Origin: Gonapodya sp. JEL0774
Lineage: Eukaryota; Monoblepharomycota; Monoblepharidomycetes; Monoblepharidales; Gonapodyaceae
DNA length: 64,000 nt
Reading direction: 5' to 3'
NCBI GenBank assembly: GCA_027604505.1
Contig: JADIIX010000105.1
Span: 1 to 64,000, forward strand
In this document: one piece after another, positions 11,305 through 22,368 of the stretch
Layout: every line of letters starts with the position of its first letter
Position numbering within the stretch: the stretch's first letter is position 1
Made by a program: the position numbers and the translations under genes
Notes under the pieces: generated by a model
The model's input: the letters and a program-made list of their open reading frames with translations, nothing else
Told to the model about the DNA's origin: nothing
The model's database searches: none

Positions 11305-12126
11305 ATGACCCCACGGAAGCGAATGCCAACGTTTAACACCATTCCATCGGAGCTTGCGTCCAGGATTATCAGGTGAGCGTGTTGGAATCGCCCAATGTGT
11401 GTGTCTCTCCTTCACGGAACGCTCTCGGCGCTACAGCTTCATGTTCTCTAATCCACATAACCTCAAGTCACTCTTACTTGTTAGCAAGCAATGGTGAGAT
11501 TTTTCGAGCTCTTTGCATCGCCTATCGGGAATCGAAGGTGTGAACGCAGTAGGAAAGTCAAACGCAACCTCGCTGACGACAACATGGATTTTCAAGGTTC
11601 ACTCTCGTGGAATCACACGTGACTTGGGAGTTAGTGGCGAAAAAGCTTGGATTGAGCAATGTCACCCGGAGTGGCCGAGTCCGGTGAGTTTTGGAACGAT
11701 ATGTTCTCCTCATATCCACACTCACCGGTAATTTGAAAACTTACCGATTGCAGCACCTGGATGTCAGCCGTTTTGCTGCGCCTTACACGACTCTGTTGGA
11801 ACTGCCTCACTCTGCAACTCCCCGGAGTCTTCCTTCTTGTGGACCGTCCTGTCCGTCTTTCCACCCACGAGATCCTGCCCGTTTGCAAGGCGTGCTTTGA
11901 AAAAGTTCGCTATTCTCATACAATTACTAGACCCTCTGCTGACTTGGCGACCCCGGGCTTGGCAGATGATTACTCGAATGACGGTGCGTGGTGTACGGAT
12001 GGGGTGCTTTGCAGTGGTTGCTCAAAGAGCCAGGCTGGCGCCGGATGCGCATACAGAATGTGTAAGAGGTGTTGTCCTGGAAAGAGAGGAGGCGGCAAGA
12101 GAACCTGTTGGAAGCACTTTAAATGA
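11305..12126 (+). CDS. F-box-like protein with C-terminal Cys-rich domain (copy 2)
   Basis: Four phase-consistent exons: 11305-11372, 11437-11493, 11597-11683 and 11754-12126, about 194 residues. The start MTPRKRM leads directly into the F-box-like segment IPSELASRII-SFMFSNPHNLKSLLLVSKQW. A middle helix (FTLVESHVTWELVAKKLG) aligns with YEILDSHPTWRKVGEKAL of the minus-strand copy. The Cys-rich tail starts RLCWNC, includes VCKAC, and ends with LCSGC, MCKRCC and a final C-x-x-H. It lacks the ~50-residue N-terminal extension of copy 1. The tail spacing resembles a small zinc-binding domain, but I cannot name the family. Likely a ubiquitin-ligase adaptor, by inference. Confidence 0.72.
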
Positions 12127-12451
12127 AGATCATTCGCCGAATCATTAAAAAGGTTGGCGTATGATATTTACATACTTGATTATGTAAGATCGTGTAGTAG
12201 GCAATCAGATAATACTCCCATAAAGTGGAGATCGGTGAGAACTGACTAGAAGAACGCATCGGTTCTCAATCCAACTTTGAAAACAAGCGGCGCACCCAGC
12301 TTCTTGCATGAACAGAATCAAATACTCTTATTCATGCTTTTGCCCTAATATTGTGGTGAGTGGACCGGATTCACTGGTGCGGAGGTTTATTCCGAAGTTG
12401 TTCCGATATAAAGCACAACCAACCTTGGATCACGCTTTTCAGAAATTTGAC

Positions 12452-13277
12452 TCAACTTTTCACTTCCCGATTTATTTCTACTGCACAAAAGTCATCCTCC
12501 TGAACTAGTTTTCGCTCTCCTGTTTGTTCCGAGACCAACCGAAAAACTCCCAACATCGCCATATCACAACCTCCTAACAACCAACACATTCCAGTGTTAG
12601 CCAAAAAGGATCCAGATTTGGCACCCACTATCCAGCACATCGCGTTGTCCACGAACAAACACGCCAATGCTGTCAGTGCGCCGAAGAATACGAGACGGCC
12701 GGCAAATGAGGAAGGGCAGTTCACCTCAGATCTTTATCATGGTAGGGATCACGGTGGGAATCATTAGAACGGCAGCACATCCAACAGTCCCAAGATTAGT
12801 CAGCTCCGAGGTCCAAGGTAAGGGACAGAGTCCGGCGCGGCGGTCGAATTGAAGGTTGAGGAAGAGAATTGCCAAGAAGAGAGTGGGTTGACGCAGACGT
12901 TGGTGACTAAGGAAACCGGTTACGTTGAAGGGCGAGGACTCGAAACAGAGAGCCATAAGATTCAACGCCGAGCACGCCGTGCAGACAATTTCCAGAATGC
13001 GAAATATCTCCCTAACGGGATTGTATTTTGATAATAGATTGTGACAAGCGATGCTTTTGACGTTCATGCAGGCGAAAAAGAGGAGCGCTGGACGTAGATG
13101 GGATGAGTCAGCACCGGTGGAGTGCAGCTTTGACATCCCGATTGCAATCCCTGTCACCTGGAATGGCAAAAGCCATGGATTTCGGATGCCGCGAAGGCCG
13201 ATCAAGGCACCCGCTGCACGTGGTACGGCTGTGGGAGGTGGCTCAGCATTCGGGCAGGACCACTCGTCGAGGGACAA
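12452..13277 (-). CDS. Probable multipass membrane protein, unknown family
   Basis: Two adjoining minus-strand frames code for strongly hydrophobic segments. In 13277-12726 these include LLPFQVTGIAIGM, LRPALLFFACMNV, IVCTACSALNLMALCF, TLFLAILFLNLQF and GTVGCAAVLMIPTVIPTM. In 12724-12452 they include LVFFGALTALACLFVD and MCWLLGGCDMAMLGVF. Together they suggest six or seven membrane helices with a charged C-terminal tail. The first frame opens with TTG and has no good ATG nearby, so an upstream exon is likely missing. The junction near 12725 must be an intron or a frameshift, and I could not fix its splice sites. No family signature was recognised. Confidence 0.42.
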
Positions 13278-14033
13278 GGTGGAGGAGGTGATGGTGAGTA
13301 GGAGTGAAGGGAGGGAAAGAAGTCACTAATGAATTCGAGGAGGAAGTGTCAATCGGTTGCCGACCATTTGATGAATATAAAAGCTTGTGTAAATTATTGA
13401 TCGATTCCTGGACCACTACATAACAGAACATCTGTGACGCAGTAACTCCACAAATCTTACATAATTTATATCAGGTATACACTGGAATTGCTAGGAGCAC
13501 GTGGATTGGCCACAATTTCCGCGATACATACTGCAAGGAGATGAGGAAGACTGATCACCTTCCAGTGTTTAGAGTGCGTTATTACTACCAATGCCAATGT
13601 GAGTAGAGTGAGTGCGTTCGTGTTTTGTTGATGGTTCATCTTCATCATCATTCTGCGAAGGACGCAATCGGCGGAGGTGCATGTATTCACGTTAATATGG
13701 AAACGTACCCATTGATGCCGCAATACATGATTGAAGTAGAGCTGATATGGCACTCGCACTCGTATTGCAACCTAATGAAAACACCACAGGACGATGTTTT
13801 GTTCCGGGAATGGAAATGAATGGACTTGTCCTTTTTTCAGGGACCCAACTGCATAAGCCCCATTGACGCACAAGAAATCCTCAGTGCCCAGGAATAGCGG
13901 GCTCAAGACCGTCAAGACCACATTCCATCCGCGACCGAAAAAAGAGTCCTGCATCTGCACTTCGTTTGGGCCGTTGGGTCGTGTCCGTTATTGTTCCTGC
14001 GAAAGTCATCGCCCACAAAGCACGGCTTCCACA
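13278..14033. other. Intergenic stretch, no supported gene
   Basis: Lies between the minus-strand membrane protein and the plus-strand type I membrane protein, both reading away from here, so it should hold two promoters. Short open frames are present, without splice signals or family resemblance. Confidence 0.45.
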
Positions 14034-15271
14034 ATGCCCGCACGCACTCGCACGAAACCATCAACTCTGCCCGCTTGGCTAGTTGCAGCGGCCATCTCCG
14101 TTTTGCTCTTGCTCCCTTCCCATACTCTCGCTTGGGCGAACGAGCCACCATCGCCCCCCGCAAATCCAGACCAATATCTCCCATACTGCCCGACCCCTCC
14201 AAACGTGGACTGGTACCAGTACTGGGGTCGAACCAAAACCGCAGCTGTTCCTTCTAAGCGCCACGAGGTAGCGCCGAGAAACGTTTGTGAACCTCCACCA
14301 CTACCCCCTTGCCCCAACCAGGATTCGTCGTCCGATCCCGGCCCAAACGCGGGGCCCCACGGAGACTCGTGGTACCATGCAAAACGGAGGCGGCACATAT
14401 GCTTGCTGTATTGCAAGCAGGGTGAGGTGTATGGGTGTCTTCCAAAGGTGAGTGACCGAGTTACTGTAGGATCAAACCTTTCGCCCAGAAAGAAGCACTT
14501 CGTTCGCAATGTCGTTAATCAAACCGAGAGGATGAAGGAGATTTTACAGGAGAGGTCAATGGAATTGAGGATTGGATTCCCTTTTTGCGTAGTCTTTTGC
14601 CACAAAATGTTCCTGGCATCGGGGTTTCTGAGCTTTCCCAGAGTAATATGGAACAATCACTGTTCTTGCTAAGCTTTGGCCATTGTACTGCCTTTCTCCA
14701 TCACTGCGACCGCTCCCTCTGACCCCTCGCTGGCCGATATCCAAAGTCCTGGAACGATCCTCCATTCAACTACCCCCCGGCCACCCCTCCTCCTCCACCA
14801 AAAGATGGAGGTGATGGCAAAACTACTGGAGGAGGCAGCGGGACTATTGTTGGAGGAGAGGGCCAGACACCTTCGGCCTCTGGGGGAGGAGGCACTGCGG
14901 GGTCCACCAAGACCGTGACTGGTGCGACAACGGAAGTTGTATCCGGGAAAACCTCTTCACCAACGGCACAGTCCACCTCAGTCTCTATTTCCTCTTCCTA
15001 TTCTTCCCTCTCAACCTCCACACCTGCTGCTTCGCCATCATCCTCTTCTCCATCCTTTCCCTCCGTGTCTCCCACTCCTTCATCAACCCCTCAAAACTCC
15101 ACGTCTGCACCGGCGGATAGACCATTCACCCAATCAACAGGCTTCATTGCCACGGTCTCGGGCATCGGAGCGCTCTTGCTGTTGGGCGGGGGAGTCTGGT
15201 GGGGGGGAGAGCGATGGAGCAGTGCGAGGGTCCGGGATTTGGGAGGAAGGGGTGTACCGGCAACCATCTGA
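14034..15271 (+). CDS. Secreted/type I membrane protein with Cys-containing ectodomain
   Basis: Start MPARTRT at 14034 is followed by a signal-peptide core (AWLVAAAISVLLLL, cleavage likely after HTLAWA). The ectodomain of exon 1 (14034-14447) is Pro-rich, with Trp/Tyr and six Cys (YCPTPP, VCEPPP, PCPNQD, ICLLYCKQG, GCLPK). Exon 2 (about 14747-15271) gives a Pro/Gly stretch, a long Ser/Thr/Pro stalk that should be O-glycosylated, and a C-terminal membrane helix (GFIATVSGIGALLLLGGGVWW) with a short basic tail. The intron of about 300 nt has a weak acceptor (AAAG), so that boundary is tentative. The layout resembles fungal wall-stress sensors, but there is no WSC signature. Family unknown. Confidence 0.6.
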
Positions 15272-15960
15272 TGGGATGAAAGGACGAAATCAGAGGATGA
15301 CATTTGGCAGTGATCGCAATCGCAGCAATGAGTGAGGGCGACGCGCCCCTTATTTATGGAATTATGGAATGGTCTGTGAATTGATTGATGCTGGTTGATT
15401 GAGTGGTGAAACAGACGGGGCCGCAAAATTGCGTGCGGCACTTGCTGGTCGCCAGTATCCATTCTCAATGAGTGGACGAGCTGATGGTTGGACATTGACT
15501 CGGTGATGATATGCTTTGAAAAGGAGACACAGTGGTGAGCCCGGAATCAGAATTATTTTACCCATTCGAACTTCCTGTGTCGGTGTTGTAGCATACTGTT
15601 TCTCGTCGTTTTCTTGTGTCTTTATTGGAGACGCCGTACTGTTGGGATTTACTTGGTGTTACTGTAATATTATCATGATGTTCGTATAGAAGTGTCACAT
15701 AATAGTAACATCACGGGCCGTACCGAAGTTGCAATGGGGTGTTGGAATAGGCCTGTGGATTTCGCACGGGGAACAACCGACTTCAGGGACTGGTGTCACC
15801 CATAACGTCAAACAACAGGAAATTATAGCACTCAATGATTGTAGTTGGATGCATTAACGTGTGTGTGGTTCATTACAGAATCCTAATCCGTATATAAAGG
15901 AAGAAATACGACATGATGGAAAAAACAAAACAACCTCGTTTTCTCGGTACCCAGGTAGGC
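15272..15960. other. Intergenic between convergent genes
   Basis: Contains the 3' ends of the plus-strand type I membrane protein and the minus-strand TPR gene. No coding or structured element was identified. Confidence 0.45.
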
Positions 15961-18053
15961 CTACTCTTTGAGATTCTCGTACTTCGCATTCAGACGCTGT
16001 GAAATCAGGGAAACCGGACCATGATTGGAAGATAGCAAGACAACTCACCGATAGGTTAAACGCACCTTTGAAATCTCTTCACAAAGAATCTCCCACAATC
16101 TTCCGTCGGCTTTGTTTTGTTGTCGATCGGGATAGTAGTGTATCACTGCCTGCCTCACCGTCTTTTTCAAAGTGCCGGATTCGGTCGGCCCCATCACCAG
16201 ACCCTCTCCTTTGGGCGGATGAGTGGCATACACGTGCGTCAGCAGATCCACTGTGCCCTTGTCTGAGGCAGCATCCAGTGCGGCAAGCTCGGATGTAAGC
16301 TGAGCAAGGAAGGGCTCCTTCTCCTTCTGGGCGGCTGTTTGTTCACGCTCAGCGAGATAGGCACGGTGAGCAATCATGGAGTTTGTGGCAAGCTGGTACC
16401 ATGGACGCGTTGTGAGGTCCCGAGGGTACAGGGTCTGGAGAATGATTTCGAGACGGAGATGAGTATACCACCAACCCACGGCACTCCATCCTGGAAAGGA
16501 CACATTTCAACTCACTTGAGCAAGCTCCACACACCTCAGAAAGCATGCATGTGCCCTTCCTGCGTCTTTTAGGACATCCTTCCAGACCCGTCCCATTCTA
16601 CTGAAAGCAATTGCCTCGTTTTCAACATCCAGCTCCCTCGTCAACAGTGCCGACTGTTTGTAGTGATCGTATGCTGCCCATACACCTTCAATAGTGAGCT
16701 CTTCGGAGCCCTTTGTTGCAATATTGAGTATCCTGTCACCGTTTTCCCTTTCGTGCACTGATTGAACGGTTTTTCTCAAGAGTTCCACGTCCTCATGAAG
16801 GGCAAGAATTTCTTCGGTAAGCTCGCTTTCATCGTGTGATCCCCTGGCAAATCGTTCTGCTTGCGACAACGGCTCGTTGATGTCAGCGAGGAGACTCAGA
16901 CACACATAGTGTTTCGGTCTCCCTCCTACAGTGGTTTCCTCACTCTCGCTGATCGAGACAGCCCGATGTAGAATCTTTTGCGCCGTATCCACATACAGTC
17001 TTGCAGCCGGTGCGAACGGAGGTGGGACCGCTGCGTTCCCGTGCGCATCAAAAACTCTGCACAACGACCTCAAGTGCGAGACATGAATCCGCTCGACGTG
17101 CGAGTCGGGAATAGCGTAAATGACAAGTTTGGCGTGATCAAGCACTTGAATTGCGTGCTCTTCGATGGAATCGATCCACTGCTGGGGTTTGGAAGCTCCA
17201 GAGGCAACAAGCCGGTTGCGACCAACAGCGAGAGACAGGTGCAGGAGAGATTCTTTGATGCTATACATGTACGCCGTAAGCTTGCTTCCAGTGAGTATAG
17301 TCTTTACTGGGCCTGGACCGACAAGAGTTACCGTCATGAACTTGGAAACAGCGCGCTTCGTGTCCCACCGTCGGGCTCATCCTCATCATCGGACTCACAG
17401 TCCTCCCACTCATCACTCGCAGAGCGCATTATAGCATCATTGATCGACCGTTCTTCGTCCAGTAAGATTAGTTCCGCAACTCGAAAGTGGGCAAGTGATA
17501 TGTTCTTTAATGTGGACAGGTACTCGTCGGCAGAGCTGGCAAGGTTCAGGGCTTCATAATACTTTTTTAGAGCCTCTTTGTATTTGTATTCACGGGAGGA
17601 AAACCCGAAGCTGGCGGTCTTCCGTTTGGGGAAGGTTTGTGAGTTGGAACAATATCAACAGTCCAGCACCACATGCACGAAGCATACCTTCCCCTGTGAG
17701 TATAAAAGATTGCCCTCCTTCCGAGCTGCGAGATGCGCTTGAGAATTACCGAGCCTGGGCGCCGTGGGTAGATTGATACCATTTTAGAGCGAACCCAGAC
17801 AGTTATCAAAGGGAACATTCGTTTTCAAACAAGATCGAGCACGGGCTTTGGAGGTCTCGTCTCACATTCTCGTAGATTCAACCAAATGTGGAGGGACGAA
17901 ATAGTTAGCGTGGTTCACCAAGCGTTTGCGGGTCAGCTGTGGGAAGGCATTTGCTGTGGCAAGGAACTCAGTTCGCGTGGACCATGCAAGGGCACGTCGC
18001 ATGCAAGTATTATGTATATTATTTTCGCTCCGCTTCGTTTCGACATTCACCAT
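15961..18053 (-). CDS. TPR protein with a degenerate J-like C-terminal domain
   Basis: Probable chaperone-linked scaffold. The start is ATG 18002 or 18053; the earlier one lies 8 nt from the upstream gene's stop, so 18002 is more likely. TPR-like coding is clear: HLAARKEGNLLYSQGK, then REYKYKEALKKYYEALNLA and EYLSTLKNISLAHFRVAEL. A long helical region follows, to about 16516. An exon 16434-16066 carries LLTHVYATHPPKG...VRQAVIHYYPDRQ...LWEILCEEISKV, and the last exon (15996-15961) adds RLNAKYENLKE. The latter segments match the layout of a J-domain-like module at the end of TPR proteins. The J-domain HPD triad appears as YPD, so Hsp70 ATPase stimulation is doubtful. One internal splice near 17350 is unresolved. 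Confidence 0.62.
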
Positions 18054-18060
18054 ACAGTTT

Positions 18061-19679
18061 TCAAATCTTGCCCTGCATGTCTAACACATGGTAACCAGAC
18101 CGTGGGAAATGGGTGACCACGTAGAGCCCACGTTCTGTTGCGAGTGGCAAACCAGTTGGATGATGAGAAAAGTCGGAGAGTAGTCACAAGATGCTTGATT
18201 GCTTACCGTTTTTCCAACGAACACTGATTGTGGTTGCATTGCTTCCGTCTGAGGAAAGACCAAAAAGAGTGTTTCGAGCACACATTTGGTAGTGCCAAAT
18301 AGAATGCGTGCACTCACACAACTCCCCCGTTACTACAGGGCCCCTCCCCAACATTGCTTGATCCTCAGGCACCACCCCCACAATATCCCCCACCTTCCTC
18401 CCGTTGGCATCCTTGGGGTCGGTGCCAAGAGACTGCGCAAATGCGCCGCTGCGACTAGCTAGCTCGGCGACGGCGTACGCAGTTTCACTGGAAACAAGTG
18501 GCACATTAGGAACTTCATACGGGTTAGGAGATGTAAAGCCCAGTGATGTGACTCGTTTGTACCAGCGGAATATGTTGGGGTACTTTGGTGGTTGCAAAGT
18601 CAATTCAAAGATGCACAAGCAACTAGCAGAGCACCATTCGGATCAACGCAACGTACATTTTGTTCGTTGAATGTGTTCGGCTCCATAGCAAACATCGCAG
18701 CGAACCGAATCGGAGTCCAGCATTGGACGTCCGCCAAGTGCACGTTCTCGGTGCTCAAAACCCAGCCAGTCTTGCTGGACGCGAGTTGGGTCTCAAGGAA
18801 ATCGAGATGCACACGAAATTGGTCACGAGCACGTGGTTGGTTGGCAACGATTGCCTCAGGGTTGATACCTTAGCAAACCGCGGATGTCTGATAGTTAATT
18901 ATCGGCGTTGTAAAATGCAGATCAAAACCACTCCCAACAGGAACACTCACGTCCGCCACTCAGCTGCTCACGATCTTTGATGAATGCCTGAGGAATCTGC
19001 ACGTCGCTCTTCCATGGCATTAGTCCAACCGCCGCTCCGAAGAACAGCTTGTCACTCCAGACGTGGAGTGCATAGCTCATTCCTTCGTGCTCACCAGAAC
19101 CACGAAGGGACGGTGTAGGGTACCTGGTATTGGAAACATGTGTTCCAAGATTCTCTCGTAGGTACGCAAAGAGCAGCGCTGCACTTTCTGTACCTTCTCT
19201 CTAGCTCACGGATAATGCAATTGGTGTCGCAATACACATCGGCACCAATCTGAAGAATTGGAATCCGACGATAGCCGCCAGAGAGGTCCGGAGTCAAGTT
19301 TCTATAAGAGGAATGACATAACTTTCCGTGAGATTTCTCAGCTAGTTCTCAGCTAACATGGTGTCTGAATTGCAATGAAGACTAATTTTCTCGGAACTTA
19401 CGGTCGGGGCATAATGTTGGACGTCCGATCGTACACCCAATTAATACCCTTGATTTGCAGATAGAGCATAATCTAGACTCAATTCATACAGGCGATTCCA
19501 GCAGATTGTAGCAAAAGACAAGTCATTGAGCAAGATTTCGGTCAAACGGGATCAGTTCAAGATTCCAATGAAAAAAATGGTGATTCCGACAGCACCTTTT
19601 GAGCATACGGACTGCCATCGTAGCCATGAAATATGGGAGTCGAGAGAAGCGTTGATGGATCCGTGATGGTTTCGGGCAT
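18061..19679 (-). CDS. Glutathione S-transferase-like protein
   Basis: Fungal GST-fold protein, possibly a glutathione-dependent detoxification enzyme. Exon 1 (19679-19596) has the N-terminal strand with FHGYDGSPYAQK. Exon 2 (19472-19402) carries MLYLQIKGINWVYD. Exon 3 (from 19301) has GGYRRIPILQIGADVYCDTNCIIRELE, the thioredoxin-like half with its cis-Pro (IPIL). The helical half follows: KLFFGAAVGLMPWK, QFRVHLDFLETQLASSKTGWV and VHLADVQCWTPIRF. After that comes a C-terminal extension of roughly 110 residues ending in THFPRSGYHVLD, as in a group of fungal GSTs with an extra C-terminal domain. Splicing in the 19130-19090 and 18300-18120 parts is not settled. It is the upstream neighbour of the TPR gene on the same strand. 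Confidence 0.75.
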
Positions 19680-20211
19680 TTCGTTTAAAATGTAAAGTTG
19701 TTGGAATCGGGAGGTGTGTTCCGATCCCCATCTCTATGGGGGATCGCGTAGCCACATTCCCCCTAATCCTCCACTCAACAAATATGTACCTGATTCGGTC
19801 ATAAGATTCATTGGGTACGCGAGAAACTCAAGTGTTTCGTTTTTACCTACTAAATGATTTCAAAATCGGAGACAATGAAATGGTCATCAGCTGTGTCTTT
19901 GATGGGACTTAGTATATTTGCGTCCCTCCAACACTCCCACTGACTGTCATCTCGATGTAACGAAGATGGCCCTTATGTGACATCAAAATGGCCAGCCTGA
20001 ATCGAAAATCCGCCATAACTTCTGCGGCAAAGAAGACGTGGCATCTTTCGGCTGAAGTCTCGGCAAAAACTTCGAAAGGAAAAACGGGAGAATCAAATGC
20101 TTGATAAATGCGATTCGAGGATGATTGCTCAGTTCTTCGACCGCAACATCAATCTACACGTGTTTCTGGTCATTCTACAACTGGGCTCCTGCTGGTAATA
20201 TCGTCCTCTCA

Positions 20212-21539
20212 ATGACCAAATCATCCGTCTTCTCCGCCATCCCTCTTTCATCTCTTCCTCCCGGATCGTCCCTTGATGATCTTACCACACCCGTCTCGGT
20301 GGTGCCCAAATTACCTCTCACACGGGCTGCCATTCTTCACCACCTACGGCACCTGATCGTTGCAGAGCGCAACTATGTCGATAATGACCCGGAGCAGGCG
20401 ATGGGTCCCTGGTCAGCCGAAGCAGCTCTGGAAATGGTTGGCCAGGGCACCGATGAGGGCGTTAGAGTAGACGTGGAAGTTGTGGTGGTAGAAGATCCCA
20501 CAAATGACGGTTGCGACGAAACCGCTTCTAGCGTTCTCGCTGGAGTTATCAAAACCACTACAGACTACGGCACTGGCAAGTGCATGCTTACTGTCATGGC
20601 AGATCCAGCACGTGACGTTCTCATGTACCAACAGCTCACGGAGTTTGCAGTGAGGTCAACCAAGAGTTCCTTGGAGGAATCTGTTACCGCGGGCAAATTC
20701 GATGCAAAACTTTCCGTGTGGCTTGATGTTAGTATGGATGCAAGAATTAAATGGTGGGAGGACATTGCGGAGATGAATGGTGCGTCGGCATGATGTGGCA
20801 CTGCTAATGGTGTGGAGCTGAAGCATATCAACTTCCCTCTCGCCACCTCGCTCCGGGTGTATCGCCGTGTCCAGGTCTCACCGCCGTCCGCACGTTCAAA
20901 GTCCTCCGCAAGGACCTCGATCCACTCACAGGTCCTTCACCATCTGGTGACGACTGCTCGGCTCTGGAAAGCACCGACTCCGAATTATCTCGATTGGGGC
21001 TCAAGCTTCGCCCATACGAGTCCTCGAGGGATGCCATTGCAGTGCATGCTTGCCAACAAGAAGCCTTCCGGGACCACTACGGCCACATTAAGGACGAGCC
21101 TTTTGACGCGTGGCTCAAAGATGTTGAAGGCCCGGGGCAAGGATATGACCCGTCTTTGTTCACCATTGCATGGGCAGATTCTGTTCCACCACCAGTGGAG
21201 GTTGACGCACTCCTCCATGCCTCCGCACGGGATCGCCAACCTATCGTTGCTGGTGGCGTACTTGCATACGATCGTGACTACACGGTCCCTGGTAAGGCCT
21301 TCCTCTACCTAGTGTTTGTTCGTCGGGCATTCCGCAACCGTGGAGTGGGTACTGCTCTCCTGCTTAGCACGTTTGCCAAGCTTCGAAGTCGGGGATACAC
21401 CCACGTGGTTCTTGCAGTCGACTCAAACAGCAAGACGAGGGCGGGAGAGATGTATGCGAAGGTGGGAATGTACACTGTGAGGGAGAGGAAGGTGTGGAGA
21501 GTGATTGTGAGGAAGGGCGAGTCTGGGCCTCCGGAGTGA
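20212..21539 (+). CDS. GNAT-family N-acetyltransferase with an extra N-terminal half
   Basis: Exons about 20212-20779 and 20824-21539 join in phase across a 44-nt intron that contains a CTAAT branch-like site. An in-frame ATG at 20125 is an alternative start. The C-terminal half is a clear GNAT domain: KLRPYESSRDAIAVHACQQ, AFRDHYGHIKDEPF, the acetyl-CoA loop RAFRNRGVGTALL (R-x-x-G-x-G/A), and a last strand THVVLAVDSNSKTRAGEMY with VGMYTVR. This half resembles the C-terminal domain of MshD-type acetyltransferases. The N-terminal half has no recognisable acetyl-CoA loop and may be a decayed second GNAT domain or a separate regulatory part. The substrate, whether amine or protein, cannot be read from the sequence. 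Confidence 0.72.
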
Positions 21540-22368
21540 ATGAGCAAGCTATTGAAGTCGGTCAGCTGGGTTGGCAAGATGAATAGACCCAGATTATGGC
21601 AAAATATTCAAAGGTTTGCTGCCAACAGTATCCCGAGGTGAACAAAGGCCAGGAAGCTGAAAGCCAATTTAAACAGTCGACCAACTGAACCCCTCGAGCC
21701 GGATGGGCGAGAAAGGTGGGGACGAAGAACTTGCACTGTCTTTTTGAATTTTGCAACGTACACAACTGCACCACTTGACCAGTGGATTCAACAGCACCGA
21801 TACCAAAGAAAGAAAGAAGTCGATGGCAGTACAAGGATTATATATATGCAGAAGCATATCGTACCGAAGATGCTCTCAAGATTCGAATTGCGTCCATCTC
21901 TGGCGGACCTGTGGATCACAATAGCTCCCATGTAATGTAATAAGCGGAAGGCGATGGCATTGCGTATGGTGACCAGAACCAAAAAATAGAAGTAGATCAA
22001 GGTGGTGACGTTGAGTGACATGCCTAGCAGTAGGTGGATCAGCGTGCAGAGTTTATGCTTCAAAACAAGTCGTGTTCCCACGCAAGAGTTGGTGAAGTCC
22101 GCTCACTACTATTCAAAGCTCAACAACCCAGCAAAAGCAAAATCAAACGTTGTAAAGCATTCTAGAATATTAAACGTCAAAGCTTGTTCGTGGGCAAAAA
22201 AAGCGGGAGACCCCAACCAATCCGAGAGTGTCCGCGACTGTGGCACATTACTGCCCCATTCACCCGTGGTCTCCACCAACTCTCAACGTATCTCAAAATG
22301 CAAGTTCAAGTCCCCACCGTTCGATTATGGCAACTCAAACCCCCGCTCGCCTTCTGAACCGGAAGCTC
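21540..22368. other. Mostly intergenic; possible small membrane-protein frame
   Basis: A minus-strand frame at 22081-21788 (97 residues) holds two hydrophobic stretches (NVTTLIYFYFLVLVTIRNAI and IFGTICFCIYIILVLP). It could be an exon of a small membrane protein, but there is no homologue I recognise and no firm splice signal. Otherwise nothing was identified. Base composition changes sharply at the right end, where the GC-rich island begins. Confidence 0.3.
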
